From an uncultured Clostridium sp. (GTDB taxonomy: Bacteria; Bacillota; Clostridia; TANB77; CAG-508): a stretch of DNA of 64,000 nucleotides. Both the position numbers and the translations under genes were made by a program. The notes under the pieces were generated by a model, which was not told the origin of the DNA, made no database searches, and worked only from the letters and a program-made list of their open reading frames with translations. This document shows positions 49,468-59,541 of this stretch, piece by piece; within the stretch, counting starts at the first letter, position 1; every line of letters begins with the position of its first letter. Location of the stretch: the NCBI GenBank assembly GCA_947648495.1, contig CANSOA010000001.1, forward strand, positions 186,001 to 250,000. Direction: 5' to 3'.

Positions 49468-51427
49468 TTATTCTATACAATTTTCCAATTCTTTAATTTT
49501 ATCACGTAGCTGAGCTGCTTTTTCAAATTCCATATTTTTTGCATATTTTAACATTTCATCTGTCAATTTTGCAATAATATCTTCAATGGTTTCATTTTCG
49601 TCAATTTCATATTGACTTTGAATGTCTTCTACAATCGTCGCTTTAATCGTATCACGAACAGATTTGCGAATCGTTTGTGGGGTAATTCCATGTTCTTGAT
49701 TGTAGGCTTCTTGAATTTTGCGACGACGATTGGTTTCGGTAATTGCTTTTTCCATAGAATCCGTTAATTCATCAGCATACATAATCACTCTTCCTTCATG
49801 GTTTCTGGCAGCTCGTCCAATGGTTTGAATAAGAGAACGTTCCGAACGCAAGAACCCTTCTTTGTCAGCATCTAATATGGTAACCAGCGAAACTTCTGGA
49901 ATATCTAACCCTTCTCTTAATAAATTAATTCCGACTAAAACATCAAATTCTCCAATTCTCAAGTCTCGAATAATTTCCATTCTTTCTAAAGCTTTCGTAT
50001 CAGAATGCATATATTTGACACGCAAACCTGCATTTATCAAATACGCTGTTAAATCTTCTGCCATTTTTTTTGTGAGGGTTGTAACTAATGTTCTGTCACC
50101 TTTTTCTAGTTGAACATGAATTTGTTCAATTAAATCATCAATTTGATTTTCGGTTGGTTTGACTTCAATTTTAGGATCTAACAGTCCTGTTGGACGAATG
50201 ATTTGTTCTACTACATTTTCCTTACTATGTTCTTTTTCATAATCCGCAGGTGTTGCACTAACAAATACAACTTTGTTAATTCGTTCTTCAAACTCGGTAA
50301 ATTTCAAAGGTCGATTATCAAATGCAGAAGGAAGCCTAAAACCATAATTCACCAACGCCTCCTTACGTGCGCGGTCTCCATTATACATAGCTCTGACTTG
50401 TGGAATCGTGGCATGCGACTCATCAATAAATAACAAAAAATCTTCTGGGAAATAATCAAATAACGTATATGGCGCAGAGCCTTCTTCCCTACCGCTAATG
50501 TGTCTGGAATAGTTTTCAATTCCTTGACAAAATCCAGTTTCTTTGAGCATTTCTATATCAAAATTGGTTCTTTCTTCGATTCTTTGGGCTTCAATTAATT
50601 TTTTATTTTCGGTAAAATAGGCAACTCTTTTTTCCATTTCTTCCTCAATTGAAACAAGTGCTTTATCTAGTTTTTCTCGGCTTGTTACATAATGCGAATT
50701 TGGAAAAACCATGACATGTTCTCTAAGAGCAACTGGTTTTCCTGTTAAAGGATTAATTTCGGAAATTTTTTCAATTTCGTCTCCCCAAAATTCCACACGA
50801 ACAGCGCTTTCTTCTTGATTGGAAGGATAGATTTCTAAAATATCACCTTTAGCTCTAAAATTGCCACGTTTGAAATCCATCTCATTTCGTGTATATTGCA
50901 TATTGATTAGTTTTTTCATGATTTCATTGCGTGATTTTTTCATATTCGGACGAAGCGAAACAATCATATTTTCATAATCGATTGGGTCTCCCAATCCATA
51001 AATACATGAAACAGAAGCTACTACAATAACATCATTTCCTTCAAACAAAGAAGCTGTTGCAGAATGACGCAATTTGTCAATCTCGTCATTGACAGAAGAA
51101 TCTTTTTCGATATAGGTATCAGAAGATGCGATATAGGCTTCTGGTTGATAGTAGTCATAATAACTTACAAAATATTCCACACGATTTTCTGGGAAAAATT
51201 CTTTGAATTCACTGTATAATTGTCCTGCTAGTGTTTTATTATGCGCCAAAACAAGTGTTGGCTTTTGGACTTTTTCGATAATATTTGCCATCGTAAATGT
51301 TTTTCCGTGAGCCTGTTACACCTAACAAGGTTTGAAATTTTTTGCCCTTTTCAATTCCTTTTGATAAATATTCAATTGCCTTTGGCTGGTCGCCTGTTGG
51401 CTTGTATTCAGAATGTAGTTTGAACAT
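49468..51427 (-). CDS. uvrB: Excinuclease ABC subunit B with +1 frameshift at CGGA in Walker A
   Basis: [98 protein letters not shown]. Confidence 0.96.
51304..51307 (-). other. Putative +1 frameshift/quadruplet site CGGA (TCA CGG AAA)
   Basis: Walker A Gly of uvrB (GVTGSGKT). Confidence 0.88.
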
Positions 51428-51553
51428 AGGTCCTCCCAATTCATTTTTATTTAATTGTAAATTTTTCTCTCTTTTAATTTATCTTTTATTATATCACATC
51501 ACACACACAAACACAAGATAAATTTCGTTAATTTAATGATTGTTTTAAGAGCT

Positions 51554-52120
51554 TTAACATGCATCATACCCTTTGACTTTCAAACTTTTTTCCATCTCAT
51601 TTGTCCTCCTCAAAATTGAAATTAACAACGGCTTTAAAATAATCAAGCAGTTACTTAGTCTCAATTCCAATCCTTTTACCTTTAAAGCTTCCTTTTTCTG
51701 CTGAACTTCCGATTTTAAAATCGGAAGCACACACAAAGAAATACTGACAATCAGTCCTATTTTTTCCCCATTTACTCCAAAAATTTTCAAAGGGTACATT
51801 AAATTTTGTATTACTTTTGCAAATTCTATCATTGTCATTGATTTGGAAAAAATATAACTTGCTTCATACGCTATCAAAAGTCGAACTATGATTAATATCC
51901 CCATTTCTAAATCGCCCAAAATACTATTTAAAATACCTGTAAACACCACAAACGGCAATAAAATTTTGATAGTTTTGAAAAAACTTTTTAAATCAATCTG
52001 CCAAAATTTTATCAAACAACAATTCAAACCAAACAATACAAATAAAATTGTAAAATCTTCAAAAAAGAAAATCCAAATTAAATACAAAATAAAAAAAATA
52101 AACTTCAAAAAATCTCTCAT
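51554..52120 (-). CDS. Energy-coupling factor transporter transmembrane protein EcfT-like
   Basis: TM protein adjacent to EcfA-like ATPase; C-terminal 'KEALKVKGLELR...EMEKSLKVKGYDA'. Confidence 0.8.
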   Translation of the reverse strand: MRDFLKFIFFILYLIWIFFFEDFTILFVLFGLNCCLIKFWQIDLKSFFKTIKILLPFVVFTGILNSILGDLEMGILIIVRLLIAYEASYIFSKSMTMIEFAKVIQNLMYPLKIFGVNGEKIGLIVSISLCVLPILKSEVQQKKEALKVKGLELRLSNCLIILKPLLISILRRTNEMEKSLKVKGYDAC

Positions 52121-52932
52121 ATTTCACACACTCTCACAATCTCTTTTGCCATTTCTTCCATTGTCCACTCCTGCAAATGAAGCTCAATATTTTTCTTTTT
52201 CAATGCCAAAATTATCTGCAAAATTTCAGGAATTTTAATATGACTTTCTTCTAATTCATTGATATTTTCAAAAAGATTCTTTTTAGGAAATATCGTTTTG
52301 ATTTTCTGATTTTCTAAAACCAAAATACGGTCTGATAAAAGAATTTCCTCCATCCAATTAGTTACATAAATAATTGTATAACCTTCTTTTTTTAAAGTTC
52401 TTACGATTTTATGAATTTTGTCTTTTCCTTCCGAATCAATCATCGTGGTTGGCTCGTCCAAAATAATATATCGAGGACCTACAGCGAGCACACCAGCTAT
52501 ATTAATTCTTTGCTTTTGCCCCAACGATAATTCATAGCTATCTTGGTTAATAAACTCTTCCATTTCTACTTTTCTCAAGGCATTTCGTATTCTTTCTTCT
52601 TGCTTATCTAACCCTAAATTTTTCAAAGCAAATGCCAAATCATCATACACATTTGGAAACAAAATTTGATTTTCTGGATTTTGAAAAACAATTCCCAATC
52701 TTTTTCTAATTTCTTTTTCCGTTTTTTTATTTTGAATATTCATTGTATCCACCAAAATTTGTCCTTTGGTAGGTTTCATAATTCCCGCAATAAGGCGCAC
52801 TAAGCTTGATTTTCCAGCTCCATTTTTTCCAATCACACTCAGCACTTCGCCTTCTTTTATTTCCAAATTAATATTTTCTAATACACTTTTTCCAGATGAA
52901 TATTCAAAACTCAAATTTTTAATTTGTATCAT
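52117..52932 (-). CDS. ECF transporter ATPase (EcfA-like)
   Basis: VIGKNGAGKSSLVRLIAG; FQNPENQILFPNVYDDLAFALKNLG; LSLGQKQRINIAGVLAVGPRYIILDEPTTMID. Confidence 0.92.
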   Translation of the reverse strand: MIQIKNLSFEYSSGKSVLENINLEIKEGEVLSVIGKNGAGKSSLVRLIAGIMKPTKGQILVDTMNIQNKKTEKEIRKRLGIVFQNPENQILFPNVYDDLAFALKNLGLDKQEERIRNALRKVEMEEFINQDSYELSLGQKQRINIAGVLAVGPRYIILDEPTTMIDSEGKDKIHKIVRTLKKEGYTIIYVTNWMEEILLSDRILVLENQKIKTIFPKKNLFENINELEESHIKIPEILQIILALKKKNIELHLQEWTMEEMAKEIVRVCEI

Positions 52933-54205
52933 CTTTTTCTTCCTCTAATTCTCTTTTTACCATTTCATACACATAAAAACTTCCCACCATAAACGTCACA
53001 TAATCGCCAAATTTTTCTTTCACCAATTGAATTGCCTCTTTTATTTTACCTTTATAAAATACTTTATCTTTCGCCATCTTTTTGGCCTCATCATACAATA
53101 TTTCTTTGGGGATAAATCTTCCCTGTTCATTTCCATCTGTAAACATAAAAATTGCATCTTCTTCTAAAAGCAATTCCAAAATTCTGTGATAATCTTTCGT
53201 ATCAAAAATTGAAAGAATAAACACTTTTTTTGCTTCTTTATAATATAACTCAATCGTATTTTTCAAGTGCTCAATAGCTGCTTCATTATGTGCACCATCA
53301 AAAATAATCTTGGGCTTATCACATATTGTTTCAAACCTGCCTTTGTGAATAACTGTTTTCAAGCCTTCTCGTATCGCATCACTGGTTATTTCATAATTCT
53401 TTTGTCTCAAAATATCGATACATTCCAAACAAACGACCGCATTTTCCACTTGTTTGGGACCTTTTAAAGCAATTTCTATCATTGTATCATTTTTATACGA
53501 AAATGTCGTAAAATCCATTTGGTAAGATATTTTCGTTATTTTTCTGGTGTCAATTTTATGCAATTTATTATTCCTTTTTAGGCAAATATTTTCAATAATT
53601 TGATTTATATTCGTTTGTTGTTCCACAAAAATAGTATCCCCATTTTCTTTGATAATTCCAGCTTTTTGCCTAGCAATTTCTTCTAGTGAATTTCCTAAAA
53701 TATTCATATGGTCATACCCAATCGAACTAATAATCGATATTTGAGCATTCACAATATTGGTGCAATCATACAATCCTCCTAAACCAGTTTCCATTACAAC
53801 AAAATCACACTGTTTTCTGCTAAAATAAAGAATTGCCATTGCTGTTTCCAATTCAAACAATGTCACCTTTGTTTCATGATTTTCATTGTATTTATCAACT
53901 TTCGGCATTAATTCCAAAATCAAACTTTCCATTTCCTCATCTGTAATATTTTGCTGATTCAAACTAATTCTTTCATTGTAACAAATCAAATGTGGTGACA
54001 TAAATTTTCCAATTTGATAACCTGCTTTTACCAAAATATTGCTTAACATTTCCGTAATACTTCCCTTTCCATTGGTTCCAGCTATATGAATAACATTTAA
54101 CTTTTTTTCTGGATTTCCAAATTCACCCATTAAATATTCCATCACCGCTAAAGAAGGATTTTTTGTTCCAGCATAAAATTTTTTCAAATATTGCTCAATC
54201 TTCAA
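52919..54205 (-). CDS. folC: Folylpolyglutamate/dihydrofolate synthase
   Basis: VIHIAGTNGKGSITEMLSNILVKAGYQIGKFMSPHLICYNERI; FDGAHNEAAIEHL. Confidence 0.93.
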   Translation of the reverse strand: MKIEQYLKKFYAGTKNPSLAVMEYLMGEFGNPEKKLNVIHIAGTNGKGSITEMLSNILVKAGYQIGKFMSPHLICYNERISLNQQNITDEEMESLILELMPKVDKYNENHETKVTLFELETAMAILYFSRKQCDFVVMETGLGGLYDCTNIVNAQISIISSIGYDHMNILGNSLEEIARQKAGIIKENGDTIFVEQQTNINQIIENICLKRNNKLHKIDTRKITKISYQMDFTTFSYKNDTMIEIALKGPKQVENAVVCLECIDILRQKNYEITSDAIREGLKTVIHKGRFETICDKPKIIFDGAHNEAAIEHLKNTIELYYKEAKKVFILSIFDTKDYHRILELLLEEDAIFMFTDGNEQGRFIPKEILYDEAKKMAKDKVFYKGKIKEAIQLVKEKFGDYVTFMVGSFYVYEMVKRELEEEKDDTN

Positions 54206-54208
54206 TTT

Positions 54209-54742
54209 TTAATCCTCCATTAAATATTTTTGGACAAAAGGTCGTGTAAATTTTTCCAACCAATCAATTACTAGAATTTGAATTGGAAACATCACAACTT
54301 GTGTCACAACACGCGTCGTGATAATAGCAAAATAGGCTTTTCCATATAATATATGTAACCAAATTGACGTAATAAAAATATTAACAACACCCAAAACCAG
54401 CGCACTACTCATACACAATTTTAAAATAAATTGCCCTCTTTTTACATTGCCCTTTTTCGGATCTTGATACAAAAAAATCCCATAAATAAAACCAGTTATT
54501 GCGTAACTCATTGTAAAACCGGGAAAATACATACCAAATGGAAACAAAATTGCACCAATAAAGTCACCCAATGCAGCAATCAAGGTACTATATTTAGGAC
54601 CAAGCCAAATAGCAGACATCATAATTGGTATAAAACTTGTGCTAATCACTAAAAATTGTGTTTGAAACGACGCAAAACGAGACAATACAATTAAAAGCGC
54701 CAATAAAAAAGCCGATAAAATTATTTTTTTTGATTTTGACAT
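54209..54742 (-). CDS. folT: ECF folate transporter S component (FolT)
   Basis: ECF S-component features (SFIPIMMSAIWLGPKYSTLIAALGDFIGAILFPFGMYFPGFTMSYAITGFIYG); adjacent to folC and THF riboswitch. Confidence 0.85.
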   Translation of the reverse strand: MSKSKKIILSAFLLALLIVLSRFASFQTQFLVISTSFIPIMMSAIWLGPKYSTLIAALGDFIGAILFPFGMYFPGFTMSYAITGFIYGIFLYQDPKKGNVKRGQFILKLCMSSALVLGVVNIFITSIWLHILYGKAYFAIITTRVVTQVVMFPIQILVIDWLEKFTRPFVQKYLMED

Positions 54743-54810
54743 AAAAAAACTCCTTTCTCTATAGATTCACTCCACAAAGAAAGAAGACAATATCTTTTCC
54801 CATTTCTTTT

Positions 54811-54907
54811 CAATAGCGGAATGCGGAACATAATACGCGATTTTTCAAATCTTGCCTCACTAGCAACTTCCCGTCTAGTAAGTCTTGACGATTAAATTCC
54901 TACTCTA
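54811..54907 (-). promoter_or_regulatory. Tetrahydrofolate (THF) riboswitch
   Basis: AGAGTAGGAAT...ATCGCGTATTATGTTCCGCATTCCGCT resembles the THF-I pattern; directly upstream of folT-folC. Confidence 0.7.
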
Positions 54908-54981
54908 TATTAAATAGCATTATATATAAATTCCCTTAAAAAGTCAAGATAAATCTTTCGTATTTTTATAATTTCATCAAA

Positions 54982-55009
54982 AACTGCCTGCATTTTATAC
55001 AGGCAGTTT
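54982..55009 (-). terminator. Intrinsic terminator downstream of glycosyltransferase
   Basis: AACTGCCTG...CAGGCAGTT + T-run on minus strand. Confidence 0.8.
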
Positions 55010-55019
55010 CTATAATATT

Positions 55020-56246
55020 TTATACTACTTCATTTATTTTAACATCTCTCACATGCTCAATTTTTTCCCACTTCGTGTTTGGTTTAATCAAACATTTGAT
55101 ATTAATCAAAATCCAAGAACCTAAAAACAATGGATAACATAATAATCCCCAAGCCATTGATTTGATATTTCTTTTGTCTAATACCATAACAATGGTCGCT
55201 GTTCCGATTGGTAGTAAGAAAGTCGCTAGCAAATATCTTGCATAATTCCACACTAAATCTGAAAATTCCATTTCACTACCAACATACATTAATGTATTTA
55301 CGCCTAATAATAAAAATGTTAAAATCATCATTGGAATTCCAAACATGTATAATAAACCATCAAAATTCATAAGAGTTTTGTTTTTCTTAACACCATTTGC
55401 TAAATCTTTTGTGTAATGTTTCATACATTGCAAATGTCCAACCGTCCAACGTGAACGTTGTGACCAACTTTGTGCAAACGCAACTGGTTGTTCATCATAC
55501 ACAATCGCATCCGTTGCCCAACCTAATTTTCTTCCTTTTGCAATATTCATTAATGAAAATTCAATATCTTCTGTTAGCGTAATTGTATCCCAACCATTTG
55601 GTTTTACGACATCAAATTTCACCATAAATCCAGTTCCATTGATTAATGGAGATAATCCTAAATTATATCTTGCTAAATGATAGAATTTGTTCATCATCCA
55701 ATAAAAAATTGCATATCCTGACGCAATCCAAGAATCCTTTGGATTTTTAATGTCTCGATAGCCTTGCACAATTTCTTCTCCTTGACATAACTTTTTATTC
55801 ATATTTTTTAAGAAATCCTGCTCTACAATATTATCAGCATCAAATACACAAAAAGCATCATAATCCGCATCTTCTTTGATTTTTTGTTGCAAAAACCAAT
55901 TTAAAGCAAATCCTTTGGTTTTGTGTTCTTCATCAAATCTTTTCAAAACAATTGCTCCTGCTTGCTTAGCCACTTTTGCAGTATTGTCTGTACAATTATC
56001 CGCGATTACATAAATATCATACAAATCTTTCGGATAATTTTGCGCTTTTAAACTTTCAACCAAATTTTCCACAACTGCTTCTTCATTATGCGCTGGAATA
56101 ATTGCCATAAATTTATGATTTTTATTGACTATCATTTTTTTATCTTTTAATTTTATTAATGCACAAAAACTAATTACAATTTGGTATAACCAATACACCA
56201 TTATTATCCAAATTAAAGCTTGCTGTAATATATATAAATACTTCAT
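55020..56246 (-). CDS. Glycosyltransferase family 2, membrane-associated
   Basis: FMAIIPAHNEEAVVENLVESL; FDADNIVEQDFL; SQRSRWTVGHLQC (QxxRW-type). Confidence 0.88.
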   Translation of the reverse strand: MKYLYILQQALIWIIMVYWLYQIVISFCALIKLKDKKMIVNKNHKFMAIIPAHNEEAVVENLVESLKAQNYPKDLYDIYVIADNCTDNTAKVAKQAGAIVLKRFDEEHKTKGFALNWFLQQKIKEDADYDAFCVFDADNIVEQDFLKNMNKKLCQGEEIVQGYRDIKNPKDSWIASGYAIFYWMMNKFYHLARYNLGLSPLINGTGFMVKFDVVKPNGWDTITLTEDIEFSLMNIAKGRKLGWATDAIVYDEQPVAFAQSWSQRSRWTVGHLQCMKHYTKDLANGVKKNKTLMNFDGLLYMFGIPMMILTFLLLGVNTLMYVGSEMEFSDLVWNYARYLLATFLLPIGTATIVMVLDKRNIKSMAWGLLCYPLFLGSWILINIKCLIKPNTKWEKIEHVRDVKINEVV

Positions 56247-56444
56247 TTTTTCTCCTTTACAACAAATCTACCTCTTCAAATTTAATTATAACAATCTTTT
56301 TCTAAAATTTCAAGTAGTTTTAACATTTTTTTACAAACTTTATCTCTTTTCTTAAAATTATTATATGATTTTATTAAAAAATTAGTATAAATTTTTTCAA
56401 TTTTTTTAAAAATAAAATAAACTTTTTTGAAAAATATGTAAACT

Positions 56445-56777
56445 CTACTTTGCTTCCCAACGAAGCAACTTGATATCTTTATATTTATTTAAAATTTCAC
56501 TATATTTCTGATAATCTTCTTCCCATAAAGCGTCTGGAACCTTATCAAAGGCACTAAAAACCTTTTCGGCTTCCTTAAGGAAGATAATCTGTTGTTGAGG
56601 CGTTAATTGGTCGTATTTTACGCTAAATGCATATAATTTATCTAACGTATCATTCGCTTTAATAAAAGTCCAAAAATCAGTCACATTCATGCCAGCCATT
56701 TTGATTTGAGCAACCGCTAATAACGTCAAAAACACAATTACCATGATTAATATAAATAGGACCGCAAAAAATTCCAT
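56445..56777 (-). CDS. Hypothetical membrane-anchored protein
   Basis: N-terminal TM; intact ORF. Confidence 0.55.
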   Translation of the reverse strand: MEFFAVLFILIMVIVFLTLLAVAQIKMAGMNVTDFWTFIKANDTLDKLYAFSVKYDQLTPQQQIIFLKEAEKVFSAFDKVPDALWEEDYQKYSEILNKYKDIKLLRWEAK

Positions 56778-56814
56778 TTTTTTCCTCTGCTTTCTTTCGT
56801 AATAACGATTTTTA

Positions 56815-57540
56815 CTATTCTTCCCAATTATGATAAACTTCTATCACATCATCTAAATCTTCCAAATTGTCAATTAATCGTTGCATTTTTTCGCTTTCTT
56901 TTTCGTCCAATGAAACATACGTACTTGGCACCATTTGAACACCTGCTTCTAAAAAGCTGATTCCTTCTGCCGTTAATTTTTCAGTAACTGCTGTAAAATC
57001 GCTTGGCAAAGTTGTAATTTGGTAAACGCCTTCTTCTACTTCAAAATCTTCTGCACCACTATCAATAGCAAGCATCATTAAATCATCATCTTCTAACTTA
57101 CAACCTTCTTTTTCAACCACCAAAATTCCTTTTTTCTCGAACATATAAGATACACAACCTGAAGTTCCTAAATTTCCACCTGCTTTGCTAAATACATGAC
57201 GAACATCAGCTGCTGTTCTATTTTTGTTATCTGTATTACATTGCACAATCACAGCTACACCATTTGTTCCATAACCTTCATACGTAATTTCTTCATAATT
57301 TGCATTAGAACCTTCTCCAGAAGCTTTTTTGATGGCATTGTTAATGGTATCATTTGGCATATTATTAGCCTTACATTTTGCAATAATATCTTTTAATTTT
57401 GAATTCCCAGCAGGATCTGGACCTCCTTGTTTGACAGCGATTAAGATTTCTCTTCCTAATTTGGTAAATATTTTTCCACGTGCAGCATCAGCTTTTCCCT
57501 TTTTGGCTTGTATATTATGCCATTTTGAATGTCCTGACAT
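56815..57540 (-). CDS. YebC/PmpR family transcriptional/translation regulator
   Basis: [32 protein letters not shown]. Confidence 0.96.
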   Translation of the reverse strand: MSGHSKWHNIQAKKGKADAARGKIFTKLGREILIAVKQGGPDPAGNSKLKDIIAKCKANNMPNDTINNAIKKASGEGSNANYEEITYEGYGTNGVAVIVQCNTDNKNRTAADVRHVFSKAGGNLGTSGCVSYMFEKKGILVVEKEGCKLEDDDLMMLAIDSGAEDFEVEEGVYQITTLPSDFTAVTEKLTAEGISFLEAGVQMVPSTYVSLDEKESEKMQRLIDNLEDLDDVIEVYHNWEE

Positions 57541-57603
57541 GATATTCCTCCTTTATTCCTATTTATCATTCTTGTATTATTATAACCAATATCTTCCATA
57601 TTG

Positions 57604-57957
57604 TCAAGATTTGGTTTCCCAATCATTTTCTCGAAATCCGACTAGAACAAAATCCTCCCCAATTAGCAATGGTCTTTTTATTAGCATGCCATTGCTTGAG
57701 AGCAATTTTATTTTTTCTTCATCTGTTAGCAAATCCAATTTTTCCTTTAAATTCATATTTTTATAGACCAAACCACTGGTATTAAAAAATTTCTTAATTT
57801 CCAATCCACTTTTGGCAATCCACTGTTTTAGTTCGTCAAAAGTTGGTGTATTTTGTACAATATGTCTGGTTTCAAAATCTATATTTTTATGTTCCAGCCA
57901 CTTTTTCGCTTTTTGACAAGTACTACATTTTGGATATTCTACAAATAAATATTTCAT
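57604..57957 (-). CDS. ArsC/Spx-like reductase family protein
   Basis: MKYLFVEYPKCSTCQKAKKWLEHKNIDFETRHI...MLIKRPLLI. Confidence 0.88.
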   Translation of the reverse strand: MKYLFVEYPKCSTCQKAKKWLEHKNIDFETRHIVQNTPTFDELKQWIAKSGLEIKKFFNTSGLVYKNMNLKEKLDLLTDEEKIKLLSSNGMLIKRPLLIGEDFVLVGFRENDWETKS

Positions 57958-57965
57958 AATGCCTC

Positions 57966-58346
57966 CTATTTTACTTCCGTTTCCCATAAACCATGCTGAT
58001 TGCAATACGCATACAATTTAGCACCTGAAATATAAGGCAAATGACACTGCGCATCTTGCTCTGGATACAATGTTACAAAATATTCTTTGTCTTGGGCAAT
58101 AAGTGTAATCCATTCAATAAAATGTTCCTTATCCATAACATGATTAACTTTAACAAAAATGCCATCATCCATTTTTTCATAAGTTGGAACATGTTTTTCA
58201 AAAGATGCATCAACTGAATTTGACTTTAACTTTTCCATTGGTTCACCACAGCAAACCATTCCACAATCTTTGCATGTGCAGTCTTCTATCACATGAATTA
58301 AGGCTCCACATTTTTTACATTTTTTTATAATCAATTCTTTTTTCAT
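57966..58346 (-). CDS. Desulfoferrodoxin/superoxide reductase-like
   Basis: MVCCGEPMEKL, KHVPTYEK, HFIEWITLI, YAYCNQHGLWE metal site motifs. Confidence 0.9.
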   Translation of the reverse strand: MKKELIIKKCKKCGALIHVIEDCTCKDCGMVCCGEPMEKLKSNSVDASFEKHVPTYEKMDDGIFVKVNHVMDKEHFIEWITLIAQDKEYFVTLYPEQDAQCHLPYISGAKLYAYCNQHGLWETEVK

Positions 58347-58439
58347 TTTTTACCTCCTAAAATTATTTGATAAGATTATATCATTTATTTTTCAATTTGC
58401 CAATAGCTATTTTTAAATTCTCAACATACAAAAAAAACA

Positions 58440-58460
58440 GCTCTGGCATAATGCCAGAGC
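58440..58460. terminator. Bidirectional intrinsic terminator
   Basis: gctctggcataatgccagagc flanked by A- and T-runs. Confidence 0.85.
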
Positions 58461-58467
58461 CATTTTT

Positions 58468-58782
58468 TTAATCGAAAAGCCTTTGCGTCTTCTGCAAATA
58501 CCATTTTTTGTACTCTTCGCCAAAAATGACATGCAGCCACTCAATCCACTTCTCCTCCATGTCACGACTAACAAGCGGTGTAATTTTGTCATCCAACAAA
58601 TACAAATTTAATATCCGTGAAAAACTTTTGCTTGTATAATGCACTTTCCATGCCTCTTCTCCTTGATAATCATCAAACTTTAACTTTACATTCCAACTAC
58701 TTGAAGAATTCCCAAAATCCTTCTTTAAATGATTCTTAATAAACGCGTTCAAGTGTTCCTGTTGCAATCTTTCTACAAACAT
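58468..58782 (-). CDS. Hypothetical protein (in-frame CGG read without shift)
   Basis: MFVERLQQEHLNAFIKNHLKKDFG...; RBS AGGAG. Confidence 0.6.
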   Translation of the reverse strand: MFVERLQQEHLNAFIKNHLKKDFGNSSSSWNVKLKFDDYQGEEAWKVHYTSKSFSRILNLYLLDDKITPLVSRDMEEKWIEWLHVIFGEEYKKWYLQKTQRLFD

Positions 58783-58998
58783 AAAATCCTCCTTTACTTA
58801 AAAGTCCATGCTGAATACATCTAATTGTCAAGGACTTTACCTAATATTTTTGATAATTTTATTATACCAAATTATGTTTATTTTGTCAAATAAATTATAC
58901 TTACAGAATAAATAGAGAGCATACATATTACTTTTTCTCCAAAAATAATGTGTATACTCTCTATTTTTTAGAATATGTACGTAAATTTCAGAATCAAC

Positions 58999-59409
58999 TT
59001 ACGAATTTACGGTTTCTAAGGCTGAAATCCTTTTTTCATGATTAAAAATATTCATTTCATTTTTTTCTGTTCTTTTATCTAAGATACCTATATTTTCAGA
59101 CATCTTATCATTTTTCTCTTGATGTATCATAAGGGCATCATAAATCGCATCAATTTTTCTACCATGTTCATGCTCAAGAACAAATAAAGCTTCTCTTATT
59201 TCTTGCATTTCTTGTTTTGTTTCTTTCTTTAACTCTTCTATTTTTTTATCTAGTTCTTGTTCAAATTTTGCCCCTAATTTTGTCGCTAATCTTTCCTCTA
59301 ACCTTGCCTCTAACCTTGCCTCTCTTACTTCTAAATTTTGACATAATTTCTCGTTTTCTTTTGTAATAAATTCTTTTAATTGTGCAAACATTTCTTCCAT
59401 ATTTTTCAC
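58999..59409 (-). CDS. Coiled-coil hypothetical protein
   Basis: REARLEARLEERLATKL heptad-rich. Confidence 0.65.
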   Translation of the reverse strand: MKNMEEMFAQLKEFITKENEKLCQNLEVREARLEARLEERLATKLGAKFEQELDKKIEELKKETKQEMQEIREALFVLEHEHGRKIDAIYDALMIHQEKNDKMSENIGILDKRTEKNEMNIFNHEKRISALETVNS

Positions 59410-59541
59410 CTCCTTTCATTAGTATTTTATATATTAACATATTTTTACATGATTTGCAATAGCCAAAATAAAATTTTATTTAAATATTTTACCAAAAAGA
59501 GATATAGCCAAAATAGCTATATCCCCCTTCCTAAATCACTT

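Noticed and set aside
9695-51427. Frameshifts as sequencing/assembly indels
   Set aside because: All seven insertions are a C directly before an in-frame GGA/GGG Gly codon, not homopolymer indels, and two of them (rbgA C-terminus, small TM protein) were found from the rule. Not formally excluded without raw reads.
9695-51427. Simple CGG codon reassignment (e.g. to Trp or Gln as reported in other lineages)
   Set aside because: Reassignment would keep the reading frame; here the downstream conserved sequence is in the +1 frame.
59280-59340. Short tandem repeat (accttgcctcta) in the coiled-coil gene
   Set aside because: Codes for heptad-like REARLEARLEERL; ordinary coiled-coil repeat expansion.
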